A DNA stretch of 64,000 nucleotides. It comes from Polytrichum commune. Its lineage: Eukaryota; Streptophyta; Polytrichopsida; Polytrichales; Polytrichaceae. The notes under the pieces were generated by a model. It made no database searches. It was not told the DNA's origin and saw nothing but the letters and a program-made list of their open reading frames with translations. Each line of letters begins with the position of its first letter. Within the stretch, counting starts at the first letter, position 1. The position numbers were made by a program, and so were the translations under genes. The DNA lies in NCBI GenBank assembly GCA_950295325.1, contig OX485804.1, positions 39,990,001 through 40,054,000 on the forward strand. The letters run 5' to 3'. Below, one piece after another: positions 25,436 to 37,800 of this stretch.

Positions 25436-26575
25436 TCTTTATAGTCTAACCTCCTTAATACGACACTTGGTTATACGACACCCTTGATATTACGACACAT
25501 TTTTGCGCGACCAAATTTTTTAGTTCAAAACTCCCTTTTTTATACGAGTACGACACTCGATAATGCGACATTTAGAATCTCTGCTTTGTCATATTAAAGA
25601 GGTAGTCAATGCTAAAATTTCTTCCATCTATTTTATGTACATCTAAAATACACCCATTTTCACTTGGGAACTTCACTTATCATTGGGAACTTAATGATAA
25701 TCAGGGTTATTAGTGTAGAATGGACATGGTTAGGGTTAGAGTGGCCTCATGCCTAGTATAATGCCTTGTACATGGGTGATATGATATCACTAGTATCTTG
25801 ATGCTAAACGTCATGCGTTGTTGTTGTCTAGTTTCTTATTAGAGAACTCTTTATATTTGGGTGTTAATGAAATTATTAGTTTTCAAAAGTTAGTAGGGAA
25901 TTTAGATAAGATGACAGTTGCTAACTTGGGTACTCGGGGGGGGGGGGGTAGTCATTGGTTGGAGTAGCAATATATGTGCGAACAAATGATAGGGTATTTT
26001 AAAAACATGGGGGCAAAAAATTATAAATGGACTTAAGAGTAATATAGGGTATCAAAAATGGCACTAGACATCTTTAAAGTATTATAGGGTATGGAATAAT
26101 AAGTAATTTGGAATTATAAGTAATGCAAGCCATTTTTCTATTAACCCAAAGTAGAAAATTACATAATGATAGCATGTGAAAAAAAGAAGAAAATTGAACG
26201 TAATACCCCCCTATAAAATAGTGGTTGTTCGCACTTATATCCTTAACTTTTTAACACACTGCCCCCCCCCCCCCCCCCCCGAGCTTGGGTAGGCAACACC
26301 ATAGATCTTTGGACTCCTATTTCAAGAGTTCTTGAGAATATTTGTATTTGTTTGGAGTTACAAGTTATTAGTTCATATCATCTATATTGCTCAAACTCGT
26401 TGTATAAATTTATGAGCTCATATTACTTATGTTTTCGTATTCTCTCAATAATACGACAACTTTCCACCATTTGTCATATTAATGAGAAGACGACACCTTG
26501 AGAACATGACTTTTTTGTGTTTCCCAAACGTCTCATACTAAAGAGGGAGAACAACAGTACACTATCCCCTCAAGA
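25436..26575. repeat. Pogo/Emigrant-like terminal sequences with a nested element
   Basis: Three related end blocks are present: 25445-25475 (acctccttaatacgacact), 25580-25612 in inverted form (catattaaagaggtag), and 26530-26560 in inverted form (catactaaagagggag). All match the cctctttaatacga pattern typical of pogo/Tigger-like ends. The first two could bound a MITE of about 170 bp, or the first and third a 1.1-kb element. No transposase remains were recognised. Confidence 0.5.
25918..26297. repeat. Inverted-repeat element whose arms carry poly-G and poly-C tracts
   Basis: The left arm (25918-25985: cttgggtactcg, 13 G, then tatgtgcgaacaa) returns inverted at 26225-26297 (ttgttcgcacttat, then 19 C, then gagcttgggtagg). 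The G run at 25936-25948 and C run at 26262-26280 are the same site in the two arms. It is nested in the pogo-like block. Confidence 0.65.
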
Positions 26576-26582
26576 ACAACGG

Positions 26583-27212
26583 GATCTAAGATCGAACCCC
26601 GGGTACGCAACTCCCGTATTATATGGTCCTGATTATAATCACTTATAATGCGTTTTAGTCCAATATTGAGTGATACAATTTGTTTTCATGTAGGAAACCC
26701 TTGTAGCCCTTCTAACAAGGAATCCAAAAATGTAATTATATATAGGAAATGAATATATTTTGAAGCATATAATTGCATTAAAAACCTAATTATATGATTT
26801 TTTAATATATGTACCATAGGTCAAACTACCCAACTTTTTGGACTTTTTAATAAAATTTTAACATTGTGAATGAATTATAATTTTAATGCGAGGCAACTGT
26901 TCGTGGCTTATAATTTTAATGGGAGGCTTAATAAATATGCAACCCAACTTTTTTTTCATCTCATTTATTTAATTTGGTCTTTACCCAACTTTTTTTTCAT
27001 CTCATTTTATTTAATTTGGTCTTTACCCAACTTTTTTTTCATCTCATTTTATTTAATTTGGTCTTCACCCAACTTTTTGATCATTTTAATTTGATATAAT
27101 TTGATATAATTTGGTATAATTTTTACAAAAGCCGTCCTCTAAGTCGTTTTAAGTACGATGCCCCCTGCGTATAATATGGGAGTTGCGTACCCGGGGATCG
27201 AACCTCATCACT
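26583..27212. repeat. TIR element of about 630 bp
   Basis: The arms at 26583-26627 and 27170-27212 are inverted copies; the shared core reads cgggtacgcaactccc and then tattata on both arms. In the right arm the reverse complement contains ggttcgatcc, which looks like a tRNA-type B box but sits in an inverted-repeat arm. The interior is AT-rich and holds the 42-bp tandem repeat below. Confidence 0.65.
26942..27080 (+). repeat. 41-42 bp tandem repeat, about 3.3 copies
   Basis: Units start at 26942, 26983, 27025 and 27067. Each reads acccaact, a T-run, catctcatttt, and atttaatttggtct. The first three are nearly identical, which suggests recent amplification or slippage. Confidence 0.85.
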
Positions 27213-27365
27213 TTTACATGTGACAAGGTCGGACCCACAAAAAGTGGATAACGTTGGGCCGGTTCGAAGGTGCAATTGCACGTGAATCGGGCTAACAACA
27301 ACCCGTGTACAAAGCGGGCCTTAATATGCTCGAAATGGCCTTCATGCAAACATGCCCCTACATAC

Positions 27366-27911
27366 TTAGGGCTGCTTTACACCTAGAGGCCGGGCCAATT
27401 TGTTGTGTACCAGGCTTGAAATCCTCACTTATGATTGGCCAAAAGGCTGAAATCGGCCCCAACCCCTTTACACCTAGAAGCCGGGCCGATTTGGTGGTAT
27501 GAAACGTTTAATAAAAAAATGCATGGTATGACACGGCCCGAGCTCATTGAATCGGGTGCACCCAAAATGGAAGGCCAACTCTTGGCCTCGGGACCAATGT
27601 CAAATTTCAATAAATTTTTTATATATATAAAATATGATTTTTTTAGCGAACCATATCCATTGGATGATGTAAAAATTTGAACGGCTTTATGCTAGATTAT
27701 ACTAGATCCATTGAATTATACTAGATTTATTAAATCGACTTAGCTTCTTGGCCCTAAGGCCTTCACATATGGGAAAACTAGTCCCCATTATAATGTTATT
27801 ATAATGTGTAGTTGAGGGCGGCCTCCAACCCAAAAGGGGCTGAAATTTCATGCAATCGGCCTCGAGGCGAATTGGCCCGGCCTCTAGGTGTAAATTAAAG
27901 CGGCCCTTACT
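27366..27911. repeat. hAT-like MITE of about 546 bp
   Basis: The termini at 27366-27402 and 27867-27911 are inverted copies, including ttacacctagaggccgggcc as an exact shared block; the ends begin (t)tagggc/taagggcc, as in many hAT elements. A second internal copy of the terminal block occurs at 27468-27510. No coding sequence is present, and the 8-bp target duplication was not found. Confidence 0.65.
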
Positions 27912-27984
27912 TTACAAATACCTCTATTTGTTGCCAAATGACCGTGGTTAAATGTAGTGACTTGTGTTGGCAGTGGATATGACT

Positions 27985-28331
27985 AGTACACTAAATAGGT
28001 AGATTAGTGTTAGATGAAGATTAGTGTTAGATGCAAAAGTTACCTAAAACACTAATTTTCAACTGATATTACAATTAGTGTTTGAATAGGATTTGAACAA
28101 ATTATACCTTTTACGAGGTTCTCATATTCTTCTTCCTTCAATTCTTCATTCCAAGATTTACAAAATATCATCTAACACTAAATGCGCTCATGTAAATATT
28201 TAAAGTTACTACTTGGTACAAATAGTGTTAGAGTTGACATTTAGTGTTCTAACACTATAGAGACAATTTACATTTAGCGTTTTCGTCGACTATTAGTGTT
28301 TCCAACACTAATCTACCTATTTAGTGTAGTG
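27985..28331. repeat. CACTA-like MITE of about 345 bp
   Basis: The right end in reverse reads CACTACACTAAATAGGTAG and the left end reads gtacactaaataggtag; both continue through attagtgtt. Subterminal repeats of the attagtgtt motif occur throughout. The ending CACTA fits the CACTA/EnSpm superfamily, though the left terminus is slightly altered. It ends about 540 bp upstream of the channel start codon. Confidence 0.65.
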
Positions 28332-28345
28332 AGTTGAGGGAGGCG

Positions 28346-28441
28346 AGGGCATGCCAGCGTGGCGCTCGGGAGAGGTGAGGGCATGCCAGCGTGGCGCTCG
28401 GGAGAGGTGAAGGCATGCCAGCGTGGCGCTCGGGAGAGGCG
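28346..28441 (+). repeat. 32-bp tandem repeat, 3 copies, in the channel-gene promoter
   Basis: Units starting at 28349, 28381 and 28413 read gcatgccagcgtggcgctcg followed by ggagaggtgagg, nearly identical. The repeat is GC-rich, unlike the flanking spacer, and lies 430-520 bp upstream of the ATG. A shorter repeat (agcacagcaa, about 3 units) follows at 28539-28570. Confidence 0.88.
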
Positions 28442-28869
28442 AGTGGAAGTGTGATGGAATTCCGTGCCTTCCGCCCATGCAGAGCCCGTGCCCAGGCTTC
28501 GCAGTCGATGGCCCAGATTCCCGAATCGAGGCAAGCCAAAAGCACAGCAAAGCACAGCAAAGCACAGCAAAGCGGAGCGGGATGATGCCGAAATCGCTCG
28601 CTCATTATCGACAGGTTTCGGATCTCCCTCCTCTCCCCTCGCGCCCATCTTTTTTCAATAATGGCGCCCTTGGCTTTCTCTTTCTTCCTTGGGAGCTTCC
28701 AGGAGGAGAGCGCACCATCAATCGTCACGACCTTGATCGTGTGAGCGTGCTTGAACTACCGTGGGGATTGTGATACAGGTACCGGTGGTGGTGGGTGTGA
28801 AGTCTGCGTTGAATTGATCCTCTGCGACATGAGTGTGTGAGCTGACACAGACAGGATTGAACAGTCATC

Positions 28870-31800
28870 ATGTCGCAAGTACGGGCGCTTCTGGATCACC
28901 GACTCACTGGGTTCCCTCGTCTCGAGGAGTTTAGCGGATTGCGAGTTTGTGCTCGGGGCTCGAGATTGGCAGATGGGAAATTAGGCGCTTCGTTAGGCTC
29001 AGTGTGCGTACGGACGAGTTCCGGGGTTGGCTACCGAGTGAGTGGGAGGAAGGAAGGTGGACGTGGAGTTGTTTGCTCGGCAGGAGCAGCAGGAGGAGCG
29101 GACCGAGGTTACGGTGTGGCAGGGAGCAGGGGTAGTTCAGAGGATAAGGAATCTTCACACCAAGAAGAGATGTCATTATTGCCCTTTGTGATTAACACTC
29201 GGCAACCATCACATGTACTTCAACTTGTACTTCAACTTGTGCTTTTCCGAATCACCTCGGTTTTTTATGGAGGCGTTTTTTCTTAGTCATGTCAATTGTA
29301 ATCAACTGTGTTGCTTAAATTCCAGACAGACGGGCATAAGTGTTGGGAAGAAGATTTTAGTTTGTTCACAAGTTACCTTAAGGATGGCTGTGATGTGATG
29401 CACTATCGAGAAGGTTGACATCACGTGATGGTGTCGATGAAATAGATAGATAGATTGATAGATTGATTGAGATTTGTCTGTGTTGGTGAAACTTCTGCAC
29501 GTTGTGGTGATGGTGAGCCTGTAATGACGATTAACACTTGGTTCATCATCCCCTGTACTTCACTTGCACTCTCCCGAACTGCTTCGGTGTCTTTGAGAGC
29601 ATGGGGAGGGGCTTTTTCCCAGTCATGTCATTGTAGGTAATCAGCTATGTTGCTTAATTTTGGACAGACGGGCATTAGAGTCTGGAAGAAGATTTTAGCT
29701 TGTCCAGAAGCTCAAGTCACCTTAAGGATGGATGTAATGTGATGTGATGTGATGCGATGCGATGCGATGCACCATCGAGCAGGTTGACATCGCGTGATGT
29801 CGATGAAAGAATTTGATTGACTCATTGATCGATCAACCGATTTATTGATGGAGTTGAGGTCCTTGAATCCAAATTTGCAGGGGTGAGATTATTTTCTGTG
29901 TTGATGATAGTTTTGCACTGAGAAATTTTCTGTTTGTTTTATCAACATCTGCTTAATTCTGGTGAGTTGGATACAGGAACCGAGGCGGACATGGAGGGAT
30001 CATGCCGTGCTTCTGGGGGTAGGGATGATGCTTGGGATGTTTACATGGTCTGGATTCCGGCCATCTTTCTCGCCTGTAGCCAATGCCGCCACTGCCGAGG
30101 TGATACACTCAAATTTTGTAGCACTTGTGTTTGCAGGGTTTTGTGGAAGAAATATTTCAGTAGATGAGAGAATTGCTCGAGTGTGGCAGATAGGCCCCGA
30201 AATGGCCATTGACAGATTGGACTAAGATTTCTTCAGAGTTGAGTAAGGGTCATGTATCTACTGCAGTGGGGATTAATTATTGGAATACATTCACATTCTT
30301 CTGCGTGTACGTGTCCAAGGTAGGTGTTGAAGGATGTGTGGATGTTCAGATCTTCATAAAACCTCTACCAAAGAGAAGTTCGCATACGAAGGCAACCATA
30401 GAGGAAAAGGCAATCTATGCCCTCGACTACTTTTTTGCAACTAAACCTGGAGGAAAGGCTCTTATACTATTGGCAATCTGTGCGTCATTGACTGGCATCG
30501 GAGGTACGTCATGTCTTCAGGTTGCCACACGGGTAGATCACTTAGTGCATTTTAAAAACGACGTGCGGCATAATATAGAGAGGATTAAAATTATTTGAAA
30601 TAAAAATTATAAAGGAATTCCAAATAATGAAGAGGCCATTAAATGTAGACGATCCCATTATAAGTAAGTTAGATGGACATAAAACGTGGGCCATTATTTT
30701 TTTGTAAAATTAATATAGGGGCTGAAGATAAGGATCCTAGAAGGTATGTTTAGTATGGTATGTAAATGGGTTTAGGACTCACGGGGATGGATGATAATTG
30801 GGATTTCCGTCTGTCCAAAATTACTTAAAAGGAATATAGAGTACAAAAATCCCGTGGGTTGCCATCCTCAAGTAAGGAAACCTTTGTGTTTGAGTGTGCT
30901 GTTTGATGATGATCTTCATGTTAGATAAAGAGCGATGACTTCCCAGTTCTTGAATCCCAAAATCCTTGCAATGGAAATATGGTTCCGAGATTAGGCTAGG
31001 ACTCATGGCACTTGCTAGGATGGGTAGCCCTACCATCATGGCTCACCCAGTCATAGTGGGGGTATTTGGTTGAATGGGTTATTTTCAACCAAGTGTGTGG
31101 GAACCTTGGGCGAGTTAGGTGCAGGCCGGCTTGTCCGCATTTATTCTAGGTGTTCACCTTCAAAAAGAGCTATCAATTTTTGAGGATCATCTCTCTAATT
31201 CCCATAATCTTGAGGTTAAGCTGCTTAAGGATGGAATAGTCTGAGGATGGGTGACTTGTCCAATACTTGATTTTTTGGTGCACCCTATCACCCCATCATA
31301 ATGGAGGTATCCATCTGAACATGATACTTTCAACCATGCATGTGGAAACCTAGGGGTTTGCCCTTGGGTGAGATAGATGCATGCCGACTTGTTCACGTCC
31401 TTGGTGTTCACCTTGAAAAAGAGGCATTAGTCTTTGAGGACACTCTAGTTCTCTTAATGCCTGTTATGGAATTACATATAGAGTGAAACCAACTCGAAGA
31501 TGAAGCTACAGTATATTCCACCCTGGTGGCAACATCAGAGTCATCTCCTCTTCTGAATTTAAAGTTCTCCCACAGACTTTCCGTGAACATGTGTTGTGCA
31601 AGGGGTGTACTTTTTCCAACCTTTGGTGATCTAGACATGATTTTAGCCAGTTCTGAAGGTGGATACTCTGATTTCAGGAATCCTGTATTACCGGGTTGCA
31701 CAGGCAGAGGGAGACAACCTTCCACTGTCAGAGTCACTTTGGTCAGCTTGGACGTTCATTTCTGACCCTGGCACTCATGCTGGTGAGGTATATATCTCGT

Positions 31801-34800
31801 CTACAATGTTGTCCCAAATTGGTTTCTTATGTAATACCATGCATAGTATACTCTCGAAATACCGCAGTACCACGATGGTTTCGGCGTTTTTCTAATAATA
31901 TATATAAAAAGAGAGAGTTATGAGATTTGTTGGAATTTTTGAAGATTTAAAAAAAATTCAAAAGTCTTCATTAATTGTGAAGAAGTAAATGAGAATCCAG
32001 TGGAATGTACCATTTGTTGAAATGGAATCTCGAAATAAGTACAAAAATTTGACTATATTTCACCTAAACTGTTCTGGGACAATGGGTGTAACAAGTGGAG
32101 GGTCCCTTTTGGTATATCAATTGAGAACATTTTATTGTGGGTGTGAAATTGGTGTGCTTAGGCAGGATTGCGCAGAAGGCTGGTTGCAGTTCCTCTTACA
32201 ATGGGGGGTATGCTGTTTTTTGCTTTGCTGGTGGGTCTGATGAGTGACGGTGTAAGCGCCAGAGTAGATTATCTTCATAAAGGGGCCAACCCTGTTATTG
32301 AAGAGAACCATACCATCATTATAGGTATGTACATGTTTTGTAGCCCACATCTTTACTTAAGGGGCACTTTACTGAGGGCCCCGTGACCACTGAAATTTAA
32401 AATCTCTCATTGGTGGAAAATGCCAAGCCCTCCCCACTTTACTTTACATTAGAGCTTGAGGGCCTCAGGTAATGAGGAAGATTGAATGGATAAACAATCT
32501 TATATGGAGTCCTACATGACATGCAATAGACTATGGACAATGTCTCATGGTTTACCAAATTTTGTGTGAAGCCCACCTCAAAGAGGTGGTTCTAATACAA
32601 ATCCAGGAGACCATGACACTTCAAAATTTCATCACATTCTTTGACTTATTATAACTTAATGTGCAGAAGGGCGCACATGAAAACAATGGCATTTGGTTGA
32701 GAGCCCGGTTGCCTATGTATTCACAACTACACTTTGATCACACAAAACTCTATCAATTTTCCATCAGACAGCCTATGAATGAGTTTCACAATTTCATGGT
32801 CATGGCCCTTTGCCCTAGTGTAAAGTGACCCTAAGATTTTTCCATTTTTTTAATTTGCATATTATGGGAAGGTAAACCTACACTGGTAAAAAATGTAGTT
32901 TTAGAATGTACTTTCCATTCAACAAGAACGGTCATTAGCACATGATTCAATTGATAATAGGCGAGTGAAATCTATGTCAGTTGTAGACTAAATGTGACTC
33001 TTGTCAATCGGGTCGTGTTCTAATGACCGCCCGTGTCAAATGGAAAGTGCGTTCTAGGACCATGTTTTCTACTGATGCCAGTTGATGGATCATCTGACTT
33101 TGGTGGAAGAAATTGTTTGCCTCAATACACTGGATTGACATTGTAGATTTTGCAATTTCTCTTGGCAGGATGGACTCCGAAGACTGTGCCTTTGGTGAGG
33201 CAGCTTACTGAGGCTAATAGCACACGTGGTTTGAAGCGTAGCATTGTCATCCTAGGTGACCGAGACAAGGCAGAGATGGACGAGGAGCTAAGATTAGCCT
33301 TACCTGTCTCTGACCGCAATGGGTCGAAGGTATGTAGAGTGCGATTTGATTTCTTTGATTGTTGAAAGGGCAATGAATGTGTCCAAATATCTTCCATAGC
33401 ACTCCTAAGTGGTGCAGTGTAGTGGATGTTCTCCCACTGGTAGGAAACATGTTCGTAGAATGCACTTCTCATATGACATGGGCGGTCATTAGAACATGAC
33501 CTGGTTGGCAAGTGTTGCGGTCCATCTACAATAACCGTACATTTCACTTGGTTATTGTCAATCAGGTTGTGTGATGACCGTGCTTGGCAAATGGATGTGT
33601 GTTCTAGAACCACTTTTCCTACTAGTGTCCCTAGATAAGCATCGTGGAGAGTGCACTTGGAGATTTTCTTTTTGGCAAGGTCTTAGTAGATAGGAGATAT
33701 CTTTGTCCAAAGATAGGTAACAATGAGGTGTCAACTAATGAGAGCTTAATTCCACTTGACTATGGTTGCACTATTAGGAAACATGGTCCTAGAATGTACT
33801 TCCCATTTGACACGGGTGGTCATTAGAACATGACTCAGTTGACAAGAGTAGAGTCCAATCTAAAATTGTCATAGATTTAACTTGCCTGTTGTTGATTGGA
33901 TTGTGTGCTAATAACCGCCCATCTCAAATGGGAAGGGCATTCATGTATGTAATGAAGGACCTTCAATCTTTGAATTATTCTTGAAGCTAGAATAGAAAGA
34001 GAATGCCCTTAGATAGGCTTAAGAAAACTGAAGTGTGGCTTTCAAAGGGGCTGATATGTGGGTAATTCAGGTAGTCACCAGAACAGGGATTCCAACAGAA
34101 ACTGAGGACATGAGGATGTGTTCGGCAAACATGGCTCGCTCCATTATTCTCCTCTCTCCAGCAGGGCTACCACCCTATGAAGCAGATGCCTTTGTAAGGG
34201 GAACTTTCTTTACATGGAATTTGATTTAGCACTTTGAACAAAACTTTGTAAAATGGGTTTAAATTGTTGCTACATGTAGAGCTCTTGTGTTGAGTTGGCT
34301 TCGTGTAGATTCCAGTACTGTGCAACTCGAGGTCTTGTGTGGTTCATGTAGCGTATGTTGTGTCTGCAGCACGCTGGGTACATGCAAGGTAAATTCTTTG
34401 TAGATGGCTTTGTAAGGAGGGAGTTTCTTTACATGGAAACCGATTTAGCACTTTGAACAAAACTTTGTTAATGAGTTTAAAATGTTGCTGCTTGTAGAGC
34501 TCTTGTGTTGAAGTTAGCTTCATGTGAACAAGATTCGAATATTGTGCAACTCAAGGTCTTGTGTGGTTCAGGTTGCCTATGTTGTGTCTGCAGCACGCTA
34601 GGTGCATTGGCATGACATGAAACTTCCAAATGAGTTTCATCGTGTGTTGGGTTGATTGTATCGTATCTGATTGATTTATGTTAAAATGTTAAAACTGCAT
34701 GAAACTTATGAGTGGAATTTGCAACTGGTGGTAAGCATGTGAAATCTGACAACCGTGCCATGACGTTGGGGGTGATGCAGGTGCTTCATAGAGCTCTTGT

Positions 34801-37800
34801 GTTGGCTTACTTGTCGGAGCTGAAAGCCGATATAGTTGTGGAACTTGCAGAACTGGAAAATGTGCAAGTTTTGAAGGAAGTCCTATCAACCCTCATGAAT
34901 TACTCTACCAAAAAGATTTCGTCGACAAGAAAGGGGAGCCTTACTGTTTCATCAGATTCTCAGATGCTACACCACTCCCGTGAGAGGTACCAAGAACTGC
35001 CCATTTATTACTTCTACTCCCTTTAGTTTGTTATTGAAGCAAATTTTTAATGCAGCTTACAAATTGGACCCAATACCATCCTATTCATATGGGCCCTTCT
35101 ACACAATAAGTTGTAATAAGTCCAGGGTTGTGAGAATTTCCAGTGTTGTGGTCTCTTGGTTTTGTGTTAGACGCACCCCTTTGAGGTGGGCTTGACATAA
35201 ATCCAATAGATCATGAAATGTCATCCATTGCATGCCCTGTAGGACTCCATGTATGTTCATCCATTCAAGCTTCCTTGGTCCTTTAGACCCTCAAGCTCTA
35301 GTGTAAAGTGCCCCTAAGGCATATACAGTGGTTGGCGTGAGATCCTTCTCACAAGCCATTTTTTCTTTTAATTTAAATTCAGGCTACAGAAAATGGTGCC
35401 AGTTGCTACTGGAGACTTTGTGATGCGCATGATGGTGGAAAGAGCCCTCCAGCCTGAGATTGCAGCCGTTTCAGCTGAGCTCTTGCGGTTTGATGGCTCC
35501 GAGTTTCGCTTCAAAAGATGGTGAGAATCCTGGGCTTAAGTAACTCCAATACTTATAAGAGGATATGGTCAACTTTCAGTCAGTTAAGGTAGATGTACCG
35601 AATTCTGATACTTTTATCTTTGCACCCACTTCTAGTAGGACATGAAACATGCAATTAGCGTGAGATGATTGGCAAAGCCACATCATGCCCGTATCCATTT
35701 GCCTCATAATTTTCAGAGCTCATATGAATATCTTATTCATTCATTATCAAAATGAAGATTCTTGTGCTCATTAAGTGGTCATATAGGTTCCCCCAATTAT
35801 GTTGATTATTAAGCCTAGAATAATTAGCAAAATTTGAGCACTAAGTCCAATCTCTTTTAAACACATGTCTTTGTGGTGTCTGTTCTTTTTTCCACACTTA
35901 AGCACATATCACTCAAATATAGGTGTCCAAATTATTCCTACGTTGGAATTAGGCATATCTACCTTGTGTAATTCCAATTAGTATTTTTCCGAGTGATGCA
36001 ACCTGAGATTGGCTGGCAGGCCAGAGCTTGTGGGGAAGACATTTGGAGAGATTGTCTACCTATTTGATGATGCAATTCCTTGTGGCATGCGCAAACAACG
36101 GCCCACAAACCGTGGCAAGTTCACTCTTGTCAATCCCCCCCATGACACTGTATTTGAGGTATGCATCCAGCTCAAGAATTAGTGCCATTTGAGTAAGGAC
36201 CATTTGAGGCCTCGATGAAAACACATGCTGACCCTCAAATGGCAATGCCAACGCTTTTGTCTTAATCAGTGCAAACTGGGGATCTTCAAAGTCTGATGAG
36301 GAATTATATATGAATCTTCTTCAGTTGAACTCTCAAGCTTTTTTTTAAAACTATTACATGGGACTTGCCATTTTGTCAGGATGGAGATAGATTGTTGGTC
36401 ATTTCGGAGGATGACGAAAGTTACAAGCCAGGGCAGTCAAATGCTCCGGAGCATCCAGCTAAGAGTACAAATGTTGAGGCCCTTTCTAAGCAAGCTCTCA
36501 AGATTCTAATTTGTGGGTGGAGGCATGACTTGAAAGATGTGCTGCTCCTCATTGACAACAATGTAGCCAAAGGTACATGCATTTTTAAACCTTGACAATT
36601 GTGACATCAGTATTTTGGTTTCAATACACCTTTGGGAGTGGGGGGCCACTAGGGAGGTATTGATAAACCATGTGGGGTATAAAATAATAGGGTCCCAAAG
36701 AAAGGACTACTCTGATGTTGCCATTGGCATGAATTATGGTGTTGCTTCAATTTCCAAGTTGGTCTAAGTCTATATTTGTAATCCTGAAACATGCATTAGG
36801 AGAACTAGAGGGTTCCCTGAAGACTATTGCCTTCTTTCAAATGTGAATATTCAAGGCCTCATTCTAGAACATACCAAATTGTTGATGTTTAGACGTTTTT
36901 ATGATTATTTTTCTTCCATTTAGGCCATCTGACCCATTAATTTCCCAAATAATTAGGCTTGAATTTTTAAAATTATTTTCTGCCCGTCCTGCTATCAACC
37001 TATTGTATACCAACCTTAAGCATCTTAACCTCGGAGTTCCCATGGTAGCTGAGTCTTAGGCCTTGGGTTTAAGCTACTCTAGGATCCCATATAATCCTTG
37101 GACCTAAAGATTTTAAAAGAATAAGAAGGGTCCAGTGAATCCATTTAAAAAGGATTCTTAAAAAATTAAGAATCTTCTATGAAAATATCTATTTGCTGCA
37201 CGTGAACAAATTACATATAGTGCACCCCCTGAGGATACACCTTGAAATAGTTCACCTGCAGTCAGGTATTACCTTGGGGGGCTTGTTGTAGCCAAATTTG
37301 TTCTTATGCTTTCTGTTTTTGTGCATATTTGCGACATGTGCTAACTCTTTATTCTCGTAGTCATTGAGTTCCACTCCAACCTTATTTGCATTGATAACAT
37401 TATGACAGGAAGCGAGGTCACCATACTTACATGCATCGAAACCGATCTGCGGACAAAGGAGCTGAAAAACGGTTCACCATTGCAAAACATTAAAGTTACA
37501 CATAGTAAGTTTTGAGTGCTTGAGGTTTAGCCTTTCTTTTAAGGGTGTGCTTTGTAAATCTGATCTAAGAGGTGATATGTTATTATAACTCTTTTGGAAT
37601 AATTAATCCCAATCTGATTCAAGTGTGAAAATGCACTTTAATCTGTATCAACAGAATATGGGGATCCTCTATCGCGGCAAGTGCTGGAGGCTCTGCCCCT
37701 GGAGCAATACCATAAGACTATTATACTGGCTGATCAGGATAAAGATCTCAGTACACATCCTACAACCACTACAGCAATGTTTGTAAGGCACATTCAGGTA

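Noticed and set aside
27195-27212. Possible tRNA gene or SINE from the B-box-like ggttcgatcc
   Set aside because: No cloverleaf, A box or acceptor stem could be built around it; it lies in an inverted-repeat arm.
28313-28728. Minus-strand open frames in the channel promoter
   Set aside because: They consist of translated 32-bp tandem repeats and have no independent gene features.
29038-29286. Continuation of channel exon 1 beyond 29037
   Set aside because: The frame stays open, but the strong gtgagt donor at 29038 joins exon 2 in phase; the extension runs into the tandem duplication of intron 1.
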